Positions 38,201 to 42,358 of a DNA stretch of 64,000 bases are shown one piece after another. The position numbers and the translations under genes were made by a program. Each line of letters opens with the position of its first letter. Position 1 is the first letter of the stretch. The notes under the pieces were generated by a model, which ran no database searches, was not told where the DNA came from, and saw only the letters and a program-made list of their open reading frames with translations. The stretch comes from Loripinus fragilis (Eukaryota > Mollusca > Bivalvia > Lucinida > Lucinidae), in contig OZ026518.1 in the NCBI GenBank assembly GCA_964019695.1, forward strand, positions 111,520,145 through 111,584,144, given 5' to 3'.

Positions 38201-39732
38201 TTTTATTGCACCCAGATAGGCCAAGCTCTATTATTGCACTCAGAAAGGCCAAGCTCCATTATACCACTCAGAAAGGCCAAGCTCCATTATTGCACTCAGA
38301 ATGGCCAAGCTCCATTATTGCACTCAGAAAAGCCAAGTTCTATTATTGCACTCAGAATGGCCAAGCTCCATTATTGCACTAGAAAGGCTGAGCTCCATTA
38401 TTGCACTCAGAAAGGCCAAGCTCCATTATTGCACTCAGAAAAGCCAAGTTCTATTATTGCACTCAGAAAAGCCAAGCTTTATTATTGCACCCGGAAAGGT
38501 TGAGCTCTTGTATTACACTCAGAAAGGCCACTCTTTAATTGAATTAATTAAGGCCAAGCCCCAATATAAATATATATCAAGCTGGATTATTGTACTCCAA
38601 AAGACCATGCTCTATTATAGCACATATAAAGGCCAAGCTCTATTATTGCACTCAGAGAGGCCAAGTTCTATTATTGCACTCAGAAAGGCAAACACTCTGT
38701 TATAGAACTCAAAGGGGCCAATCTCTGTATTTTTGCACTTAGAAATTCCATTATTGTGCTGTATGAAAAGCTAAAACTATAAAGAAAACAACTCATATTG
38801 TTTTGGCTTTTCTGAGTGAAGAGAGTTTGGTCTTTATGAGAGTAATAGGGCTGATAAAACACATTTTCCCCAAATACCGTTTACTGCCATATGGGCCATA
38901 GGATTTATGACTGGTAAGGTGTTGATCATCTTGCTCAACTATAGAGACCAGCTAGAATATTGAAATTTTACATAAAGCAAGTTTATATAATTTAGTTTAC
39001 ATGAAAAGAATAATGAAAACAAGGATGCACAGGCTTGTCTTCCTCTTTGTTGTCCAGATGCAACAAAATCAGAATTTCTGGCAATGAGGCCCATTAATAT
39101 GTGATCTTTAAAAGTTACATTGACATTATCTATACGTTCAGACAATGACCTCTTTTTTCATATACATTGGCAAAGCGCCCATTAAGCAGTATACGTGCAT
39201 GGGTAATAATTATAGTAACACTCAAGGGAGCTCACCTAATGTGGTAAAAATGATTTTCCATACCTTAAGGAACGCTCTTAAAGGAAAGAATTCGCTCCCT
39301 CTGGGAGGGAATTTTTTCCTTTAAGAGAAGTTCCCATTTTGAAAAGGGACGCAATTGAAGAGAATCATTGCTTGATACAATAGTCTCCCTTTGATGTGCG
39401 TAGCTTTTTCAGCGTTCTGGCTATGCCATTGATATATATTACATTCTCCTTCACTATTTCAGAAAGCAACCCTCTACAAAGTTGGTAATCTGTACCAGAA
39501 GTGTGATGAAGCAAAGCTTCTCGTGTCCCCTGAGAAAGGGAAAGCAGTGATCTGGTATAACCACTTTGTCGACGCAGAGACAGGCTGGATGGGCGACCTC
39601 GATGAGTACACATTACATGGAGGCTGTCCTGTGACAGAGGGAGAAAAATGGATCGCCAATTTTTGGATTAGAACATCGGACAGTAAAACTGCTGATATTG
39701 AGAGAATGGAGAAGTTTCACTCATCTGGATAA
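2095..39732 (+). CDS. P4HTM: Transmembrane prolyl 4-hydroxylase, 10 coding exons, 404 aa
   Basis: Coding exons: 2095-2274, 5663-5741, 8842-9005, 11065-11126, 14338-14372, 20552-20717, 23946-24000, 25993-26105, 27898-27988, 39463-39732. All introns are GT..AG and the total is 1215 nt, so the reading frame holds to the stop. Family role: an ER-membrane Fe(II)/2-oxoglutarate dioxygenase that hydroxylates proline, with HIF-alpha the substrate reported in mammals. Visible features: an N-terminal hydrophobic stretch (about residues 9-18), two EF-hand loops (130-141 and 169-180), the HxD iron ligands His260/Asp262, distal His367, and the 2-oxoglutarate Lys377, ten residues after His367 as in human P4HTM. 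The segment FYLNDVKGGGETAFPVA is diagnostic. An in-frame ATG at 2035 would add 20 residues. The human protein (about 500 aa) has a longer N-terminus and C-terminus. Introns are full of mobile elements; intron 9 is 11.5 kb. Confidence 0.93.
2904..4142 (+). CDS. Non-LTR retrotransposon reverse transcriptase, 5'-truncated
   Basis: An uninterrupted frame with clear reverse-transcriptase homology from about 2967 (HGFRKRRSCETQLL). It shows DFSKAFDKVPH, the motif GVPQGSVLGPLLFLLYINDL, and the catalytic box FADDCVLYR at about 3345-3371. The C-terminal part has the LGVNIHKQLNWNHHI and LRLWNSLP-type motifs of CR1/L2/jockey-like elements. No ATG fits the start, and the endonuclease domain and ORF1 are absent, so this is a truncated copy. 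It lies in P4HTM intron 1 in the same orientation. The intact frame suggests a fairly young insertion. Confidence 0.9.
   Translation: MDSSYNWIHQFFDRTFCLFWGNQHGFRKRRSCETQLLLTIQDLASTIDVMGQTDVILLDFSKAFDKVPHLRLLSKIRYYGIRNNLNRWISSFLEGRIQQVLLDGSSSTSSPVESGVPQGSVLGPLLFLLYINDLPKYISPESVARLFADDCVLYRRINSEEDAHKLQKDLDGLQKWERDWLMEFHPQKCQTMHITNKRKPVTVPYTIHGHVLEEVDTAKYLGVNIHKQLNWNHHISSVTKKANNTRSFLQRNISQCPKKTKELCYRTLVRPLMEYATVIWDPFTEANIRKLEMVQRRSARMVCSDYRRTSSVSSMLQQLQWPTLQERRAQAKVTMMYRIVYQLVDVPTTYLIPISSIRGHGLNYLVPYARTQIYQRSFFPDTIRLWNSLPQSVVSCPTIDSFKREVQPVVMR
2930..4287 (+). mobile_element. CR1/L2-like LINE, 5'-truncated, with (GAA)n tail
   Basis: It comprises the reverse-transcriptase frame, a 3' UTR of about 130 bp, and a simple tail of GAA units at about 4269-4287, as in LINEs that end in microsatellite tails rather than poly(A). 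The 5' edge is set only by where homology fades. No clear target duplication was found. Confidence 0.8.
4313..4495. repeat. Interspersed repeat, family F
   Basis: The sequence around AAAATTGTAAATATTTTCTTACC through GAGTACCCACAACATATGTTTT recurs at about 14930-15100, inside a SINE, and in part, inverted, at about 31565-31675. It is non-coding and of unknown class. Confidence 0.7.
4496..5662. other. Intron 1 remainder, no recognisable gene
   Basis: AT-rich sequence with a short (TG)n run at about 5261-5282. Nothing further could be assigned before the exon 2 acceptor. Confidence 0.6.
5663..5741 (+). CDS. P4HTM: P4HTM exon 2
   Basis: Encodes EGEIKDIEVDGKQLQL..LKPLVF, matching the family segment LSLKPLLF just before the catalytic region. 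The acceptor is TTTTCAG, the donor GTAATT; one base (g) is left over for the next codon. Confidence 0.88.
5798..6087. repeat. GCGGATCCAGAGGGGG repeat with inverted ends
   Basis: Starts GTGCGGATCCAGAGGGGG and ends CTTTCTGGATCCGCGCA, which are inverted relative to each other. Shorter relatives occur at 11218-11285 and 62583-62762. A long C tract (about 5829-5845) is an assembly-risk site. Likely a non-autonomous DNA element. Confidence 0.6.
6221..6425. repeat. Small inverted-repeat element
   Basis: ATGCTCTAAAATTTCGAACA near 6221 is matched in inverted form by TTCGAAATTTTAGAACATT near 6403. The interior is non-coding. Confidence 0.5.
7171..7212. repeat. Near-perfect palindrome
   Basis: AAAATGTGAATGAAAACATG is followed directly by its own reverse complement, giving a palindrome of about 38 bp that could extrude as a cruciform or fold as a hairpin in RNA. 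Confidence 0.8.
7566..7813. repeat. Interspersed hairpin repeat, family I
   Basis: Begins TAACCCTTTGTATACTTATG and includes the hairpin GATGAAATGCCGCATTATG..GGCATTTCATC flanked by GTGTAGACCC. Relatives: 6113-6180 (part), 13005-13085 (part), 58340-58585 (inverted), 60528-61015 (interrupted by a SINE). Confidence 0.65.
8104..8351. mobile_element. Hairpin MITE, family P6
   Basis: Ends are GGGTGAAAGTTTTCAGGATT and, inverted, TTTGAACTTTCACCC. The core is a hairpin of GAGGCTGACTTTCC and GGAAAGTCAGCCTC. Relatives at about 19580-19795, 20281-20518, 28075-28430, 29960-30145 and 43262-43497. Non-coding, about 245 bp. Confidence 0.8.
8375..8820 (-). repeat. Repeat paralogous to the retroelement insertion site
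   Basis: Read on the - strand, this matches 45717-46133 joined to 57603-57665. It contains a terminal hairpin (AACTTGATCT..GTATCACG and its inverted partner, 8690-8820) and, at 8427-8430, the single copy of the target sequence (GTAT on the - strand) that is duplicated around the LTR element elsewhere in this window. It is non-coding and probably a foldback element of about 450 bp. Confidence 0.8.
8842..9005 (+). CDS. P4HTM: P4HTM exon 3: start of catalytic fold and EF-hand 1
   Basis: Encodes EVKNFLSEEECVHLISAAKT and ends with a complete EF-hand loop, DVNEDKQLSIEE, with Asp/Asn/Asp at positions 1, 3 and 5 and Glu at 12. The acceptor is TTGATAG, the donor GTGAGT, phase 0. Confidence 0.93.
9050..9288. 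repeat. Interspersed repeat, family C
   Basis: Contains GAGCTACAGAGACTAGCT, a GATCAGACT-type core and a GGTTTTCTTGC motif that recur at about 31120-31345, 38920-39115, 58640-58800 and 61015-61320 in either orientation. Non-coding. Confidence 0.6.
9289..10203. mobile_element. Non-autonomous mariner-like DNA transposon
   Basis: About 28-bp terminal inverted repeats: left CGAGGGTCATCCAATAAAGA.., right ..TCTTTATTGGATGACCCTCA. They are flanked on both sides by TA, the target duplication of the Tc1/mariner superfamily. The interior (915 bp overall) holds no transposase frame, so it is a deletion derivative or MITE. It lies in P4HTM intron 3. Confidence 0.85.
10440..10705. repeat. Degenerate tandem repeat, about 35 bp
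   Basis: About seven imperfect copies of a unit resembling TTTTATTGGCTATTGTATAA followed by TTTACCAAAACTG. Confidence 0.75.
11065..11126 (+). CDS. P4HTM: P4HTM exon 4: linker between EF-hands
   Basis: Encodes MKLTLENAKDVYLDTEDVLK, the helix-rich linker between the two EF-hand loops. The acceptor is TTGGCTAG, the donor GTAAGT; two bases carry over. Too short to recognise without the phase match to its neighbours. Confidence 0.82.
11273..12961 (+). mobile_element. Helentron-like element candidate with internal tandem units
   Basis: Opens with a hairpin (TAGCTCACC..GGTGAGCTA with inner TGAGCC/GGCTCA), followed by a CGTCCGTCCG motif. It then has three imperfect units of about 450 bp, each with CACATGACCAAGATGGCC and ATATATGGTAAAAACCCTTT (about 11450, 11920 and 12395). 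It closes with the hairpin AGGACCGTCAGGTCCT and CTAGTTT. A hairpin before CTAG resembles a Helitron/Helentron 3' end. No Rep/helicase coding is present. The class is an inference. Confidence 0.5.
13158..13350 (+). mobile_element. tRNA-derived SINE A
   Basis: Polymerase III boxes are visible: A-box-like TGGCTCAGTGGTAGAG and B-box-like GGTTCAAGCCTC, followed by the family body CTTGCTTAGTACTGGTTCAA and a tail rich in AATCAAA. It recurs at 14099, 14825, 21101, 23530, 26160, 28119 (+) and 45122, 58077, 63873 (-). Confidence 0.85.
13364..13430. repeat. Palindrome, family P1
   Basis: GAAAACAGTGTGGATCC on the left is inverted on the right around GATCAGCTGGCTTCTC/GAGAAGCCAGCTGATC. Arms of about 33 bp are nearly perfect. 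Relatives: 17477-17537, 18747-18812, 20924-20992, 21415-21471. Confidence 0.85.
13853..14066. mobile_element. Hairpin MITE, family P5
   Basis: Ends TACAGTAAAACCTGTGTAAA and its inverse; the core hairpin is GCAGAATGCTCC../..GGAGCATTTTGC. Complete relative at 42146-42358, others at 24013-24405, 27138-27480 and 61384-61824. Confidence 0.8.
14099..14300 (+). mobile_element. tRNA-derived SINE A
   Basis: Full-length copy: CGCAGTGGCTCAGTGGTAGA (A box), GTGAGTTTGAGCCTC (diverged B box), the family body, and a tail AATCAAATCAAACAAA. Confidence 0.85.
14338..14372 (+). CDS. P4HTM: P4HTM exon 5 (35-nt micro-exon, first half of EF-hand 2)
   Basis: Encodes YKDLKLDVNED. The intron splits the second EF-hand loop: DVNED is here and the rest, SYITPDE, is formed with exon 6, giving a complete 12-residue calcium loop. 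The acceptor is CTTACAG, the donor GTGAGT. The perfect loop made by joining is strong support for so short an exon. Confidence 0.88.
14672..14740. repeat. Palindrome, family P2
   Basis: Left arm CAAACAGTTTGGAGCCAGAT with CAGGCC; the right arm is its inverse. Relatives: 20083-20155, 41428-41505, 58813-58878, 60240-60312, 63051-63104, 63589-63642. Usually followed by a segment like ATCAGCAGATGACA. Confidence 0.85.
14825..15220 (+). mobile_element. SINE A interrupted by a family F repeat
   Basis: The SINE head (CACAGTGGCTCAGGGTTAGA) and tail (CACGAGCAAGACAC.. AATCAAACAA) are separated by about 170 bp, at about 14930-15100, that match the family F repeat at 4313-4495. Confidence 0.75.
15221..16076. 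other. Intron 5 segment without recognised features
   Basis: AT-rich. Short open frames on both strands show no family resemblance. No structure beyond local poly(T)/poly(A) runs was seen. Confidence 0.5.
16077..16144. repeat. Palindrome, family P3
   Basis: GCAAACAGCATGGACCCAGA, then CAGACTGCTCC/GGAGCAGTCTG and an inverted right arm ending in CTGTTTGCC. Relatives: 26850-26924, 57953-58022, 60047-60112. Confidence 0.8.
16404..16640 (-). mobile_element. MITE, family P9
   Basis: Ends like GAGCTGGGACATGAGATTTC and its inverse; contains the palindromic core GCCTGCGCATATGCGCAG with GATCAG. Relatives: 16782-17022, 25737-25978, 40491-40711. Lengths are 220-245 bp. Confidence 0.75.
16782..17022 (+). 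mobile_element. MITE, family P9
   Basis: Starts GAGCTGTGACACGTGATTTC, ends with the inverse near CACTGGCTC, and carries GATCAGACTGCGCGTATGCG. It is head to head with the copy at 16404-16640. Confidence 0.75.
17477..17537. repeat. Palindrome, family P1 (diverged)
   Basis: GTGTGGATCCTGATTAGCTG and the partly matching inverse, ending in CACTGTTTTC. Confidence 0.65.
17728..17996 (+). mobile_element. tRNA-derived SINE B (diverged)
   Basis: Carries TTGAGTTTGATCCCGGCCC (B box region), then the SINE B body (GAAATTGATCATAAAATATC, AAGTGTGGTCAGGTAA) and a tail of AAACCACAAACCAAACAAAG. Younger copies lie at 60571-60888 and 61452-61774 on the other strand. Confidence 0.75.
18096..18720. mobile_element. 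Non-autonomous DNA element with about 37-bp inverted ends
   Basis: Left AAAACATATGAGCCAAGATC followed by TGACAAAAGGGACCTTC; the right end is the near-perfect inverse (GAAGGACCCTTTTCTCAGAT..GCTCATATGTTTT). The interior holds GACGTCA/TGACGTCA-like short palindromes and no frame. Confidence 0.75.
18747..18812. repeat. Palindrome, family P1
   Basis: ACAGTGTAGATCCAGATCAG with CTGGCTTCTCAGAAGCCAG at the centre and an inverted right arm. Confidence 0.8.
19580..19795. mobile_element. Hairpin MITE, family P6
   Basis: GAAAGTTTTCAGGATTTTGA, core GAGGCCGACTTTCCATAGAA and its inverse, and an end with TTCAGGATTTTAGAAATTTT. Confidence 0.7.
20083..20155. repeat. Palindrome, family P2
   Basis: TTTGCAAACAGTTTGGATCC on the left and GGACTCAATTTGTTTGACAC on the right. 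Confidence 0.75.
20281..20518. mobile_element. Hairpin MITE, family P6
   Basis: Complete: AGGTGAAAGTTTTCAGGATT at one end, GAACTTTCACCCATGAG at the other, core GAGGCTGACTTTCCATAGAA with its inverse. It ends about 30 bp before the exon 6 acceptor. Confidence 0.8.
20552..20717 (+). CDS. P4HTM: P4HTM exon 6: second half of EF-hand 2 and helical linker
   Basis: Completes the calcium loop (SYITPDE) and continues LKNVKPNILSQYIKEFLEEH to TWLFPDQSRDEVFENIQR, matching the family's [20 protein letters not shown] region. The acceptor is TTGTTTAG, the donor GTGTGT; two bases carry over. Confidence 0.93.
20924..20992. repeat. Palindrome, family P1
   Basis: CAAACAGTGTAGATCCAGAT..AGCTGATCAGGCTCC ending in CAATGTTTTC. 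Confidence 0.7.
21101..21312 (+). mobile_element. tRNA-derived SINE A
   Basis: GGTTCAGTGGTAGAATGCTT (A box), GGGTTCAAGCCTCACCG (B box), the family body and an AATCAAATCAAACAAAC tail. Confidence 0.85.
21415..21471. repeat. Palindrome, family P1 (short)
   Basis: GAAAACAGTGTAGATTCAGA, then GATCAGCTGG and an inverted right arm GATCTACACTATTTTCC. Confidence 0.7.
21905..23062 (-). mobile_element. Helentron-like element candidate, opposite orientation
   Basis: Read on the - strand it opens with a hairpin (TATCCCC..GGGGATA around CTTTTTTAAAAAAG), followed by CCTCCGTCCGT. It has several units of 190-290 bp with AAAGTTTGGTATAAAAATCT and GACCTTTTGACC, and ends GCGCGCTCTAGTTTAC. The start hairpin, CGTCCGT motif and CTCTAGTTTA end mirror the element at 11273-12961. 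Non-coding; class inferred. Confidence 0.5.
23530..23660 (+). mobile_element. SINE A fragment
   Basis: Only the 3' half remains: TCACTGTGTTGTGTCCTTGA, TTAGTACTGGTTCAACCCAG and an A-rich tail. Confidence 0.7.
23946..24000 (+). CDS. P4HTM: P4HTM exon 7
   Basis: Encodes RVATVVQLPLDLVRLSDFQ, the family segment just before the iron-binding strand (human LTRLSPEIVELSEPLQ). The acceptor is CTTGTAG, the donor GTAATT, phase 0. Confidence 0.9.
24013..24405. mobile_element. Hairpin MITE P5 interrupted by repeat family D
   Basis: The ends TACAGTAAAACCTGTGTAGA and TTTACACAGATTTTAAGGTA belong to family P5. About 190 bp between about 24158 and 24350 (GGGCTGACCTCTTGGCTCTC.., ..TGGTATCCTGGGTCAGGTGT) match, inverted, 57655-57830. 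Confidence 0.7.
24563..24797. repeat. Foldback element, family P7
   Basis: Outer arms GAGGTATAAAACTTTTTCCA and its inverse near TTTTATAACCTC; inner palindrome AAATGTTAAAATGCCAACAA/TTGTTGGCATTTTAACATTT. Confidence 0.75.
24976..25130. repeat. Foldback element, family P7
   Basis: Long, almost continuous inverted repeat: CCCCAAGCTATAAAACTTGA.. and ..TCAAGTTTTATAACCTTGGGG, with GACTGCTTGCGGACAAGTGT and its inverse at the centre. Related copy at 43587-43784. Confidence 0.85.
25737..25978 (+). mobile_element. MITE, family P9
   Basis: AATGAGCCTCAACATGTGAT at the start, CATGCCCCGGCTCATAT at the end, core GATCAGACTGCGCGTATGCG. It stops about 15 bp before the exon 8 acceptor. Confidence 0.8.
25993..26105 (+). 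CDS. P4HTM: P4HTM exon 8: HxD iron-binding motif
   Basis: Encodes IVDYDVNGHYNAHWDSAKIN through CCDRGRIRRCRTCR. The HWD triplet supplies the first two iron ligands (human HVD). The Cys-rich end is where vertebrate proteins have a longer loop. The acceptor is TTTATAG, the donor GTTAGT. Confidence 0.95.
26160..26718 (+). mobile_element. SINE A split by a DNA transposon
   Basis: Head GCGCAGTGGCTCAGTAGTAG through CACTGCGTTGTGTCCTTGAG, then an insertion at 26271-26618, then the rest of the SINE (CTAGCTTAGAACTGGTTCGA.. AATCAAATCAAACAAA). Confidence 0.8.
26271..26618. mobile_element. 348-bp non-autonomous DNA transposon with 8-bp target duplication
   Basis: Ends CCAAGAGATGGTACTCT and, inverted, CCAAGGGGGGGTACTCT. 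Flanked by ATTAATCC (26263-26270) and ATTAGTCC (26619-26626), an 8-bp duplication with one mismatch inside a SINE A. Non-coding. An 8-bp duplication fits hAT-like and a few other superfamilies; the class is not certain. Confidence 0.7.
26850..26924. repeat. Palindrome, family P3
   Basis: GCAAACAGTGTGGCACCCAG, centre GACTGCTCCATTAGGAGCAG, right arm the inverse. Nearly perfect. Confidence 0.85.
27138..27480. mobile_element. Two overlapping P5 hairpin MITE copies
   Basis: TACAGTAAAACC appears at 27138 and again at about 27366. The first copy has the full GCAGAATGCTTCCATTGGAG hairpin; the second stops after AGAATGCTCCCATTGGAG. Confidence 0.7.
27524..27850. repeat. Interspersed repeat, family H
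   Basis: GAGGTTCTTACATGAGTGCT.. with the inverted pair GAGATAAAATG/CATTTTATCTC and ACCACTAGTGGTTTATCGAT. Matches 40850-41190 along its length; part also at 13550-13640. It ends just before exon 9. Confidence 0.75.
27898..27988 (+). CDS. P4HTM: P4HTM exon 9: double-stranded beta-helix core
   Basis: Encodes RYMTILFYLNDVKGGGETAF then PVANNETLDIT, nearly the human [20 protein letters not shown]. The acceptor is ATTGCAG, the donor GTGAGT, phase 0, matching exon 10. Confidence 0.95.
28075..28430. mobile_element. Hairpin MITE P6 split by a SINE
   Basis: GAAAGTTTTCAGGATTAGTC at the start, GAGACTGACTTTCC after the insertion and the family's 3' part near 28400. Confidence 0.7.
28119..28277 (+). mobile_element. 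5'-truncated SINE A with target duplication
   Basis: Begins within the B box (GCGGGTTCAAGCCTCATCGG) and ends AATTAAATCAAACAAACAAC. Flanked by GGATTGTGAGGC (28107-28118) and GGATTTGTGAGAC (28278-28290), an imperfect duplication inside a P6 MITE, as expected for target-primed insertion. Confidence 0.8.
28498..29573. mobile_element. 1.07-kb foldback element with minisatellite arms
   Basis: Outer arms: CTATGAAAGACCGGTGGTGA at the left and CTACACTGGTCTTTCATA at the right. Within the arms are repeats like CACTTCACAGTTCAGACTTC (left, 28530-28690), which run inverted as GAACTGTGAAGTATGAA.. (right, 29150-29340). Inside these, CATGTGACTGTGACATAATA is inverted at about 29115-29142. The unpaired centre is about 28800-29050. 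No coding. The right arm carries an extra internal duplication around 29340-29470. Confidence 0.85.
29960..30145. repeat. P6 MITE fragment
   Basis: AAAGTCAGCCTCAAAATCCT through TAAAGTTCAGGAATTTG and a decayed end. Confidence 0.6.
30146..34075. other. Intron 9 segment, few assignable features
   Basis: AT-rich. It holds a family C repeat at about 31120-31345 and an inverted family F fragment at about 31565-31675. The open frames of 75-90 codons on both strands show no family resemblance. No exon with splice sites and homology was seen. Confidence 0.5.
34076..35340. repeat. 507-508-bp higher-order repeat, three copies
   Basis: GTTGTCCTGAATGCC occurs at 34081, 34588 and 35096. Each is followed by the same non-repetitive block of about 230 bp (through AGAAGTGTTTTGCCA) and then by a run of the 28-bp unit, so unique sequence and array were amplified together. 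Confidence 0.9.
34300..38705. repeat. 28-bp minisatellite array, about 4.4 kb
   Basis: The unit is GCTCTATTATTGCACTCAGA followed by AAGGCCAA, 28 bp; about 130-150 copies with variants (ACCCAGTAAGG, GGACTCAG, TATAGCACTC). Because 28 is not a multiple of three and the unit lacks stop codons in the forward frames, all three frames stay open for long stretches and encode the same 28-residue motif (around LLLHSERPSSIIALRKAKLY). It lies inside P4HTM intron 9, so these frames are not taken as genes. Confidence 0.93.
38706..39462. other. End of intron 9
   Basis: Decayed array edge, a family C repeat at about 38920-39115, and a hairpin with GGAAAGAATTCGCTCCCTCT and its inverse (about 39265-39335). 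No exon is seen before 39463. Confidence 0.5.
39463..39732 (+). CDS. P4HTM: P4HTM exon 10: distal His, 2-oxoglutarate Lys, stop
   Basis: Encodes KATLYKVGNLYQKCDEAKLL, GKAVIWYNHFVDAETGWMGD, DEYTLHGGCPVTEGEKWIAN and FWIRT, ending KFHSSG and TAA. His of LHGGC and Lys of EKWIAN are the third iron ligand and the 2-oxoglutarate anchor. The acceptor is ACTATTTCAG. Confidence 0.96.
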   Translation, partial: KATLYKVGNLYQKCDEAKLLVSPEKGKAVIWYNHFVDAETGWMGDLDEYTLHGGCPVTEGEKWIANFWIRTSDSKTADIERMEKFHSSG

Positions 39733-39805
39733 AAACCTTCTTTTTTCCTTAAATTATTGAAATGTCAAACACCAGGAAAAAAATTGGGACAATTTTCTTC
39801 ATTTT

Positions 39806-40155
39806 CTGGATGCTTTTAGAAGATTTGATTTTTCATGTGAATTATCTGCAGACATGCAATATCAAGTCTTCTAAATAATGTTTATTATGTTTAAATTATT
39901 GAAATACTAGTCTAACAGCAGAAAAAATTTGGACATTTTTCGTCACTTTCTGGGTATTTTAGAAGATTTATTTCATGTGATATATCCACAGGCAGATAAT
40001 TCACATGAAATATCATGTCTAAAAATATAGTTAGTCTAAAAGCAGAAAAAATGGGACATTTTTCGTTATTTTCTGGGTATTTTAGAAGATTTGATATTTC
40101 ATGTGAAATATCCGCAGGCAGATAATTCACATGAAGTATGAAGTCTTCGAATAAG
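39806..40155. repeat. Three hairpin-bearing tandem units in the P4HTM 3' UTR
   Basis: The motif TTTTAGAAGATTTGAT.. followed by TTTCATGTGAA and its inverse TTCACATGAAATATCAAG occurs at about 39811, 39957 and 40078. Each can form a stem in the likely 3' UTR. Confidence 0.7.
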
Positions 40156-40445
40156 ATGTTTCTTTTAAGAATTAAAATTTTATTTCTCAATCTTCAAGAT
40201 GTGATGAAATCAGTAGGCGAAACTAAATTCCATTCCACTCTCTTCATCACATCATAAAAGTTGAAAAAAAAATCCATTCTTATATTTACACCAAGTCTTT
40301 ATTTTTAAATTATTATTCAGTGTTATTCAAGATTCCATGTGAAATAAGCGAAAAATGTGGTGCAGAAATGTTATTTTCGACACATCATTAGACAATGCAT
40401 TTCACAAGGGCAAATCTCTTCATTGGTAAATGAAGACAGTTGCTC

Positions 40446-40451
40446 AATAAA
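40446..40451 (+). terminator. Likely P4HTM polyadenylation signal
   Basis: First AATAAA after the stop codon (about 715 bp downstream). Cleavage site not determined. Confidence 0.45.
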
Positions 40452-40490
40452 AGTTCATCAAAGGGAAGACAGCAGCAAGTGTAAATATAT

Positions 40491-40711
40491 ATGAGCCGCG
40501 ACATGTGATTTCCAACAAAGTGGCATTTTGACAAGTGTAGCATTTTAAGCTTAGAAACTTCAAATAAAGTTCAGTCATTAGCTTAACACTCATAGAATAG
40601 TCAAGCGACTAGCAAAGGCTCTGATCAGACTGCGCATATGCGCAGGCTGATCTGAAGCTTTGCTGGTCGCACATACCACATTGTTGGAAATCTCATGTCG
40701 CGGCTCATATG
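40491..40711 (+). mobile_element. MITE, family P9
   Basis: Complete: TATGAGCCGCGACATGTGAT at one end and ATGTCGCGGCTCATA at the other, core GATCAGACTGCGCATATGCG. Confidence 0.85.
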
Positions 40712-40849
40712 CTTAAATTATTGAAATACCAATTACATAGGAAATGTTGAAATCATGGCAATTATCATCAAGTTCTGGGTACATTTAGAAGACTTAAATC
40801 ATGTGAATTATAATTCATAGGAAATATCAAGTCTTCTTAAACAATATAG

Positions 40850-41190
40850 AGGATCTTACATGAGTGCTCATGTTTTATTGAATTTATTAAACAAGTTTGG
40901 GAAAAGTGATAAAATGCGAGGCTTGCTGGCCATTTTATCACTTTTTCACGAGTTTAATAAATTCAATAATACAGGAGCATGAATGTTAGATTCTATTTAT
41001 CATATGACCTTAAAATTATTTTGTAATCCTGTTTTTGTGTGAAAACGTCAACATTTTGCCAAATATAAGGTATGTGTTTTTGAGCGTCATATCATAACCA
41101 AATCTGTAAACGACTAGTGGTTTATCAATTTTAATGCATGGCATTGTATCACTCCCAGATGGGACATCATATGATAAGTTAAAATGAACC
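40850..41190. repeat. Interspersed repeat, family H
   Basis: Matches 27524-27850, including GTGCTCATGTTTTATTGAAT, the stem AAGTGATAAAATG/CATTTTATCACTT and ACTAGTGGTTTATCAATTTT. Confidence 0.75.
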
Positions 41191-41427
41191 TTTTTATTGT
41201 CAAATTGACCAAAGATCAATTAAGCGCCAGTGAAAGAAACTACTAGATTAAGTGTTGTTTTAGATTTATAGTTTGGTGTACAAAAGAGCTGGGAGATTGT
41301 TAGCAAAATGTATAGATTATTTAGAAAAATGAGCATTATTGGTCATAATCTATACAAGTTGCATTGGCAATATTAATTCTTTGACTGCTAGCGGTGAATT
41401 TTGTCATCTGCTGCTGATCTTTGAAAA

Positions 41428-41505
41428 CAGTTTAACCCCTGGAGTTTTGAACCCAGATCAGGCCTGACTTTTTGTTGGGTTTGATTTGGGTCCAGACTGT
41501 TTGAC
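41428..41505. repeat. Palindrome, family P2 (diverged)
   Basis: AAAACAGTTTAACCCCTGGA on the left; GGGTCCAGACTGTTTGACAT on the right. Confidence 0.65.
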
Positions 41506-42145
41506 ATTCTGATGTAATTTCCGAAAGAATATTTTTAAAGAAATTATGTTGAAAAATATCTGCAGGCGACAAAAAAGTTATGAAAAATTACCAAGCATAC
41601 AGAGTTAAAAGGTTTGCAGTGAATACAATTTTGTCTGGATCTTTGCCATAGTGAAGTAATATACCTTGCTCTTTAGATAGAAAGAATAGTTGAATAGATC
41701 ATGGAAACGATTATATACTCATTTGCTCTATTAAACAAGTAATCATCAAGTAACTTGATTAAATGGCAGATATTTTTTGCTTATTACGATGCAAATGGAG
41801 ATTAGTCTACTTTTCAGGTATAGCATCATGGTTATCTTTTTATGAAAGGGGGAAGGGAGTGAATTGCTTTTATTATCAGATTAATCCCAATGATTTGATA
41901 TCTTAGTTATATTTTTGAAGGCAAACGTGCGACAATCAAAATGTAAATACTTGATTTCTTTTGTAACTTGTTAGCATGTGTGTGCATTTATTACAGGGTG
42001 GTGGTCATGTAATTGGATTGTTATTTCCCATCTCAAGACTTTTCATGTTATTGTTCATTGTAAATTTGTACATATCTTACCATAAATCTAGTGATAATTA
42101 AGCAATTGGAACCTAAACTCAGGGCATTATTATTCAAAATATCAG

Positions 42146-42358
42146 TACAGTAAAACCTGTGTAAAATGGCCACTCTCAAAAAGACAAAAAATTGTCTCTC
42201 AAGACTAATTATCGCTTAATGCAGGTCAAAAGTATTGCAGAATCCTCCAAAGGGAGCATTCTGCAATACTTTCGACCTTCATTAAGCTACCATTTGTCAT
42301 AAAAAGATCTTTGTTTTTTTCTATTTTTGAGTGGCCATTTTACACAGGTTTTACTGTA
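42146..42358. mobile_element. Complete hairpin MITE, family P5
   Basis: 213 bp. Ends TACAGTAAAACCTGTGTAAA and its exact inverse, core GCAGAATCCTCC../..GGAGCATTCTGC. Flanked by TATCAG on both sides (42140-42145 and 42359-42364), a candidate 6-bp target duplication. Confidence 0.85.

Noticed and set aside
34156..38705. Long open frames (up to about 145 codons) across the 28-bp array that look like a repeat protein
   Set aside because: All three frames are open because the unit has no forward stop and its period is 3n+1. They lie inside a P4HTM intron, with no start context or flanking domain.
34300..38705. Regular direct repeats resembling a CRISPR array
   Set aside because: The units are contiguous with no unique spacers, and this is a eukaryotic intron.
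27989..39462. A missing P4HTM exon between exons 9 and 10
   Set aside because: The phases of exons 9 and 10 match directly, and the protein length across the junction is close to the family's; no candidate exon was seen.
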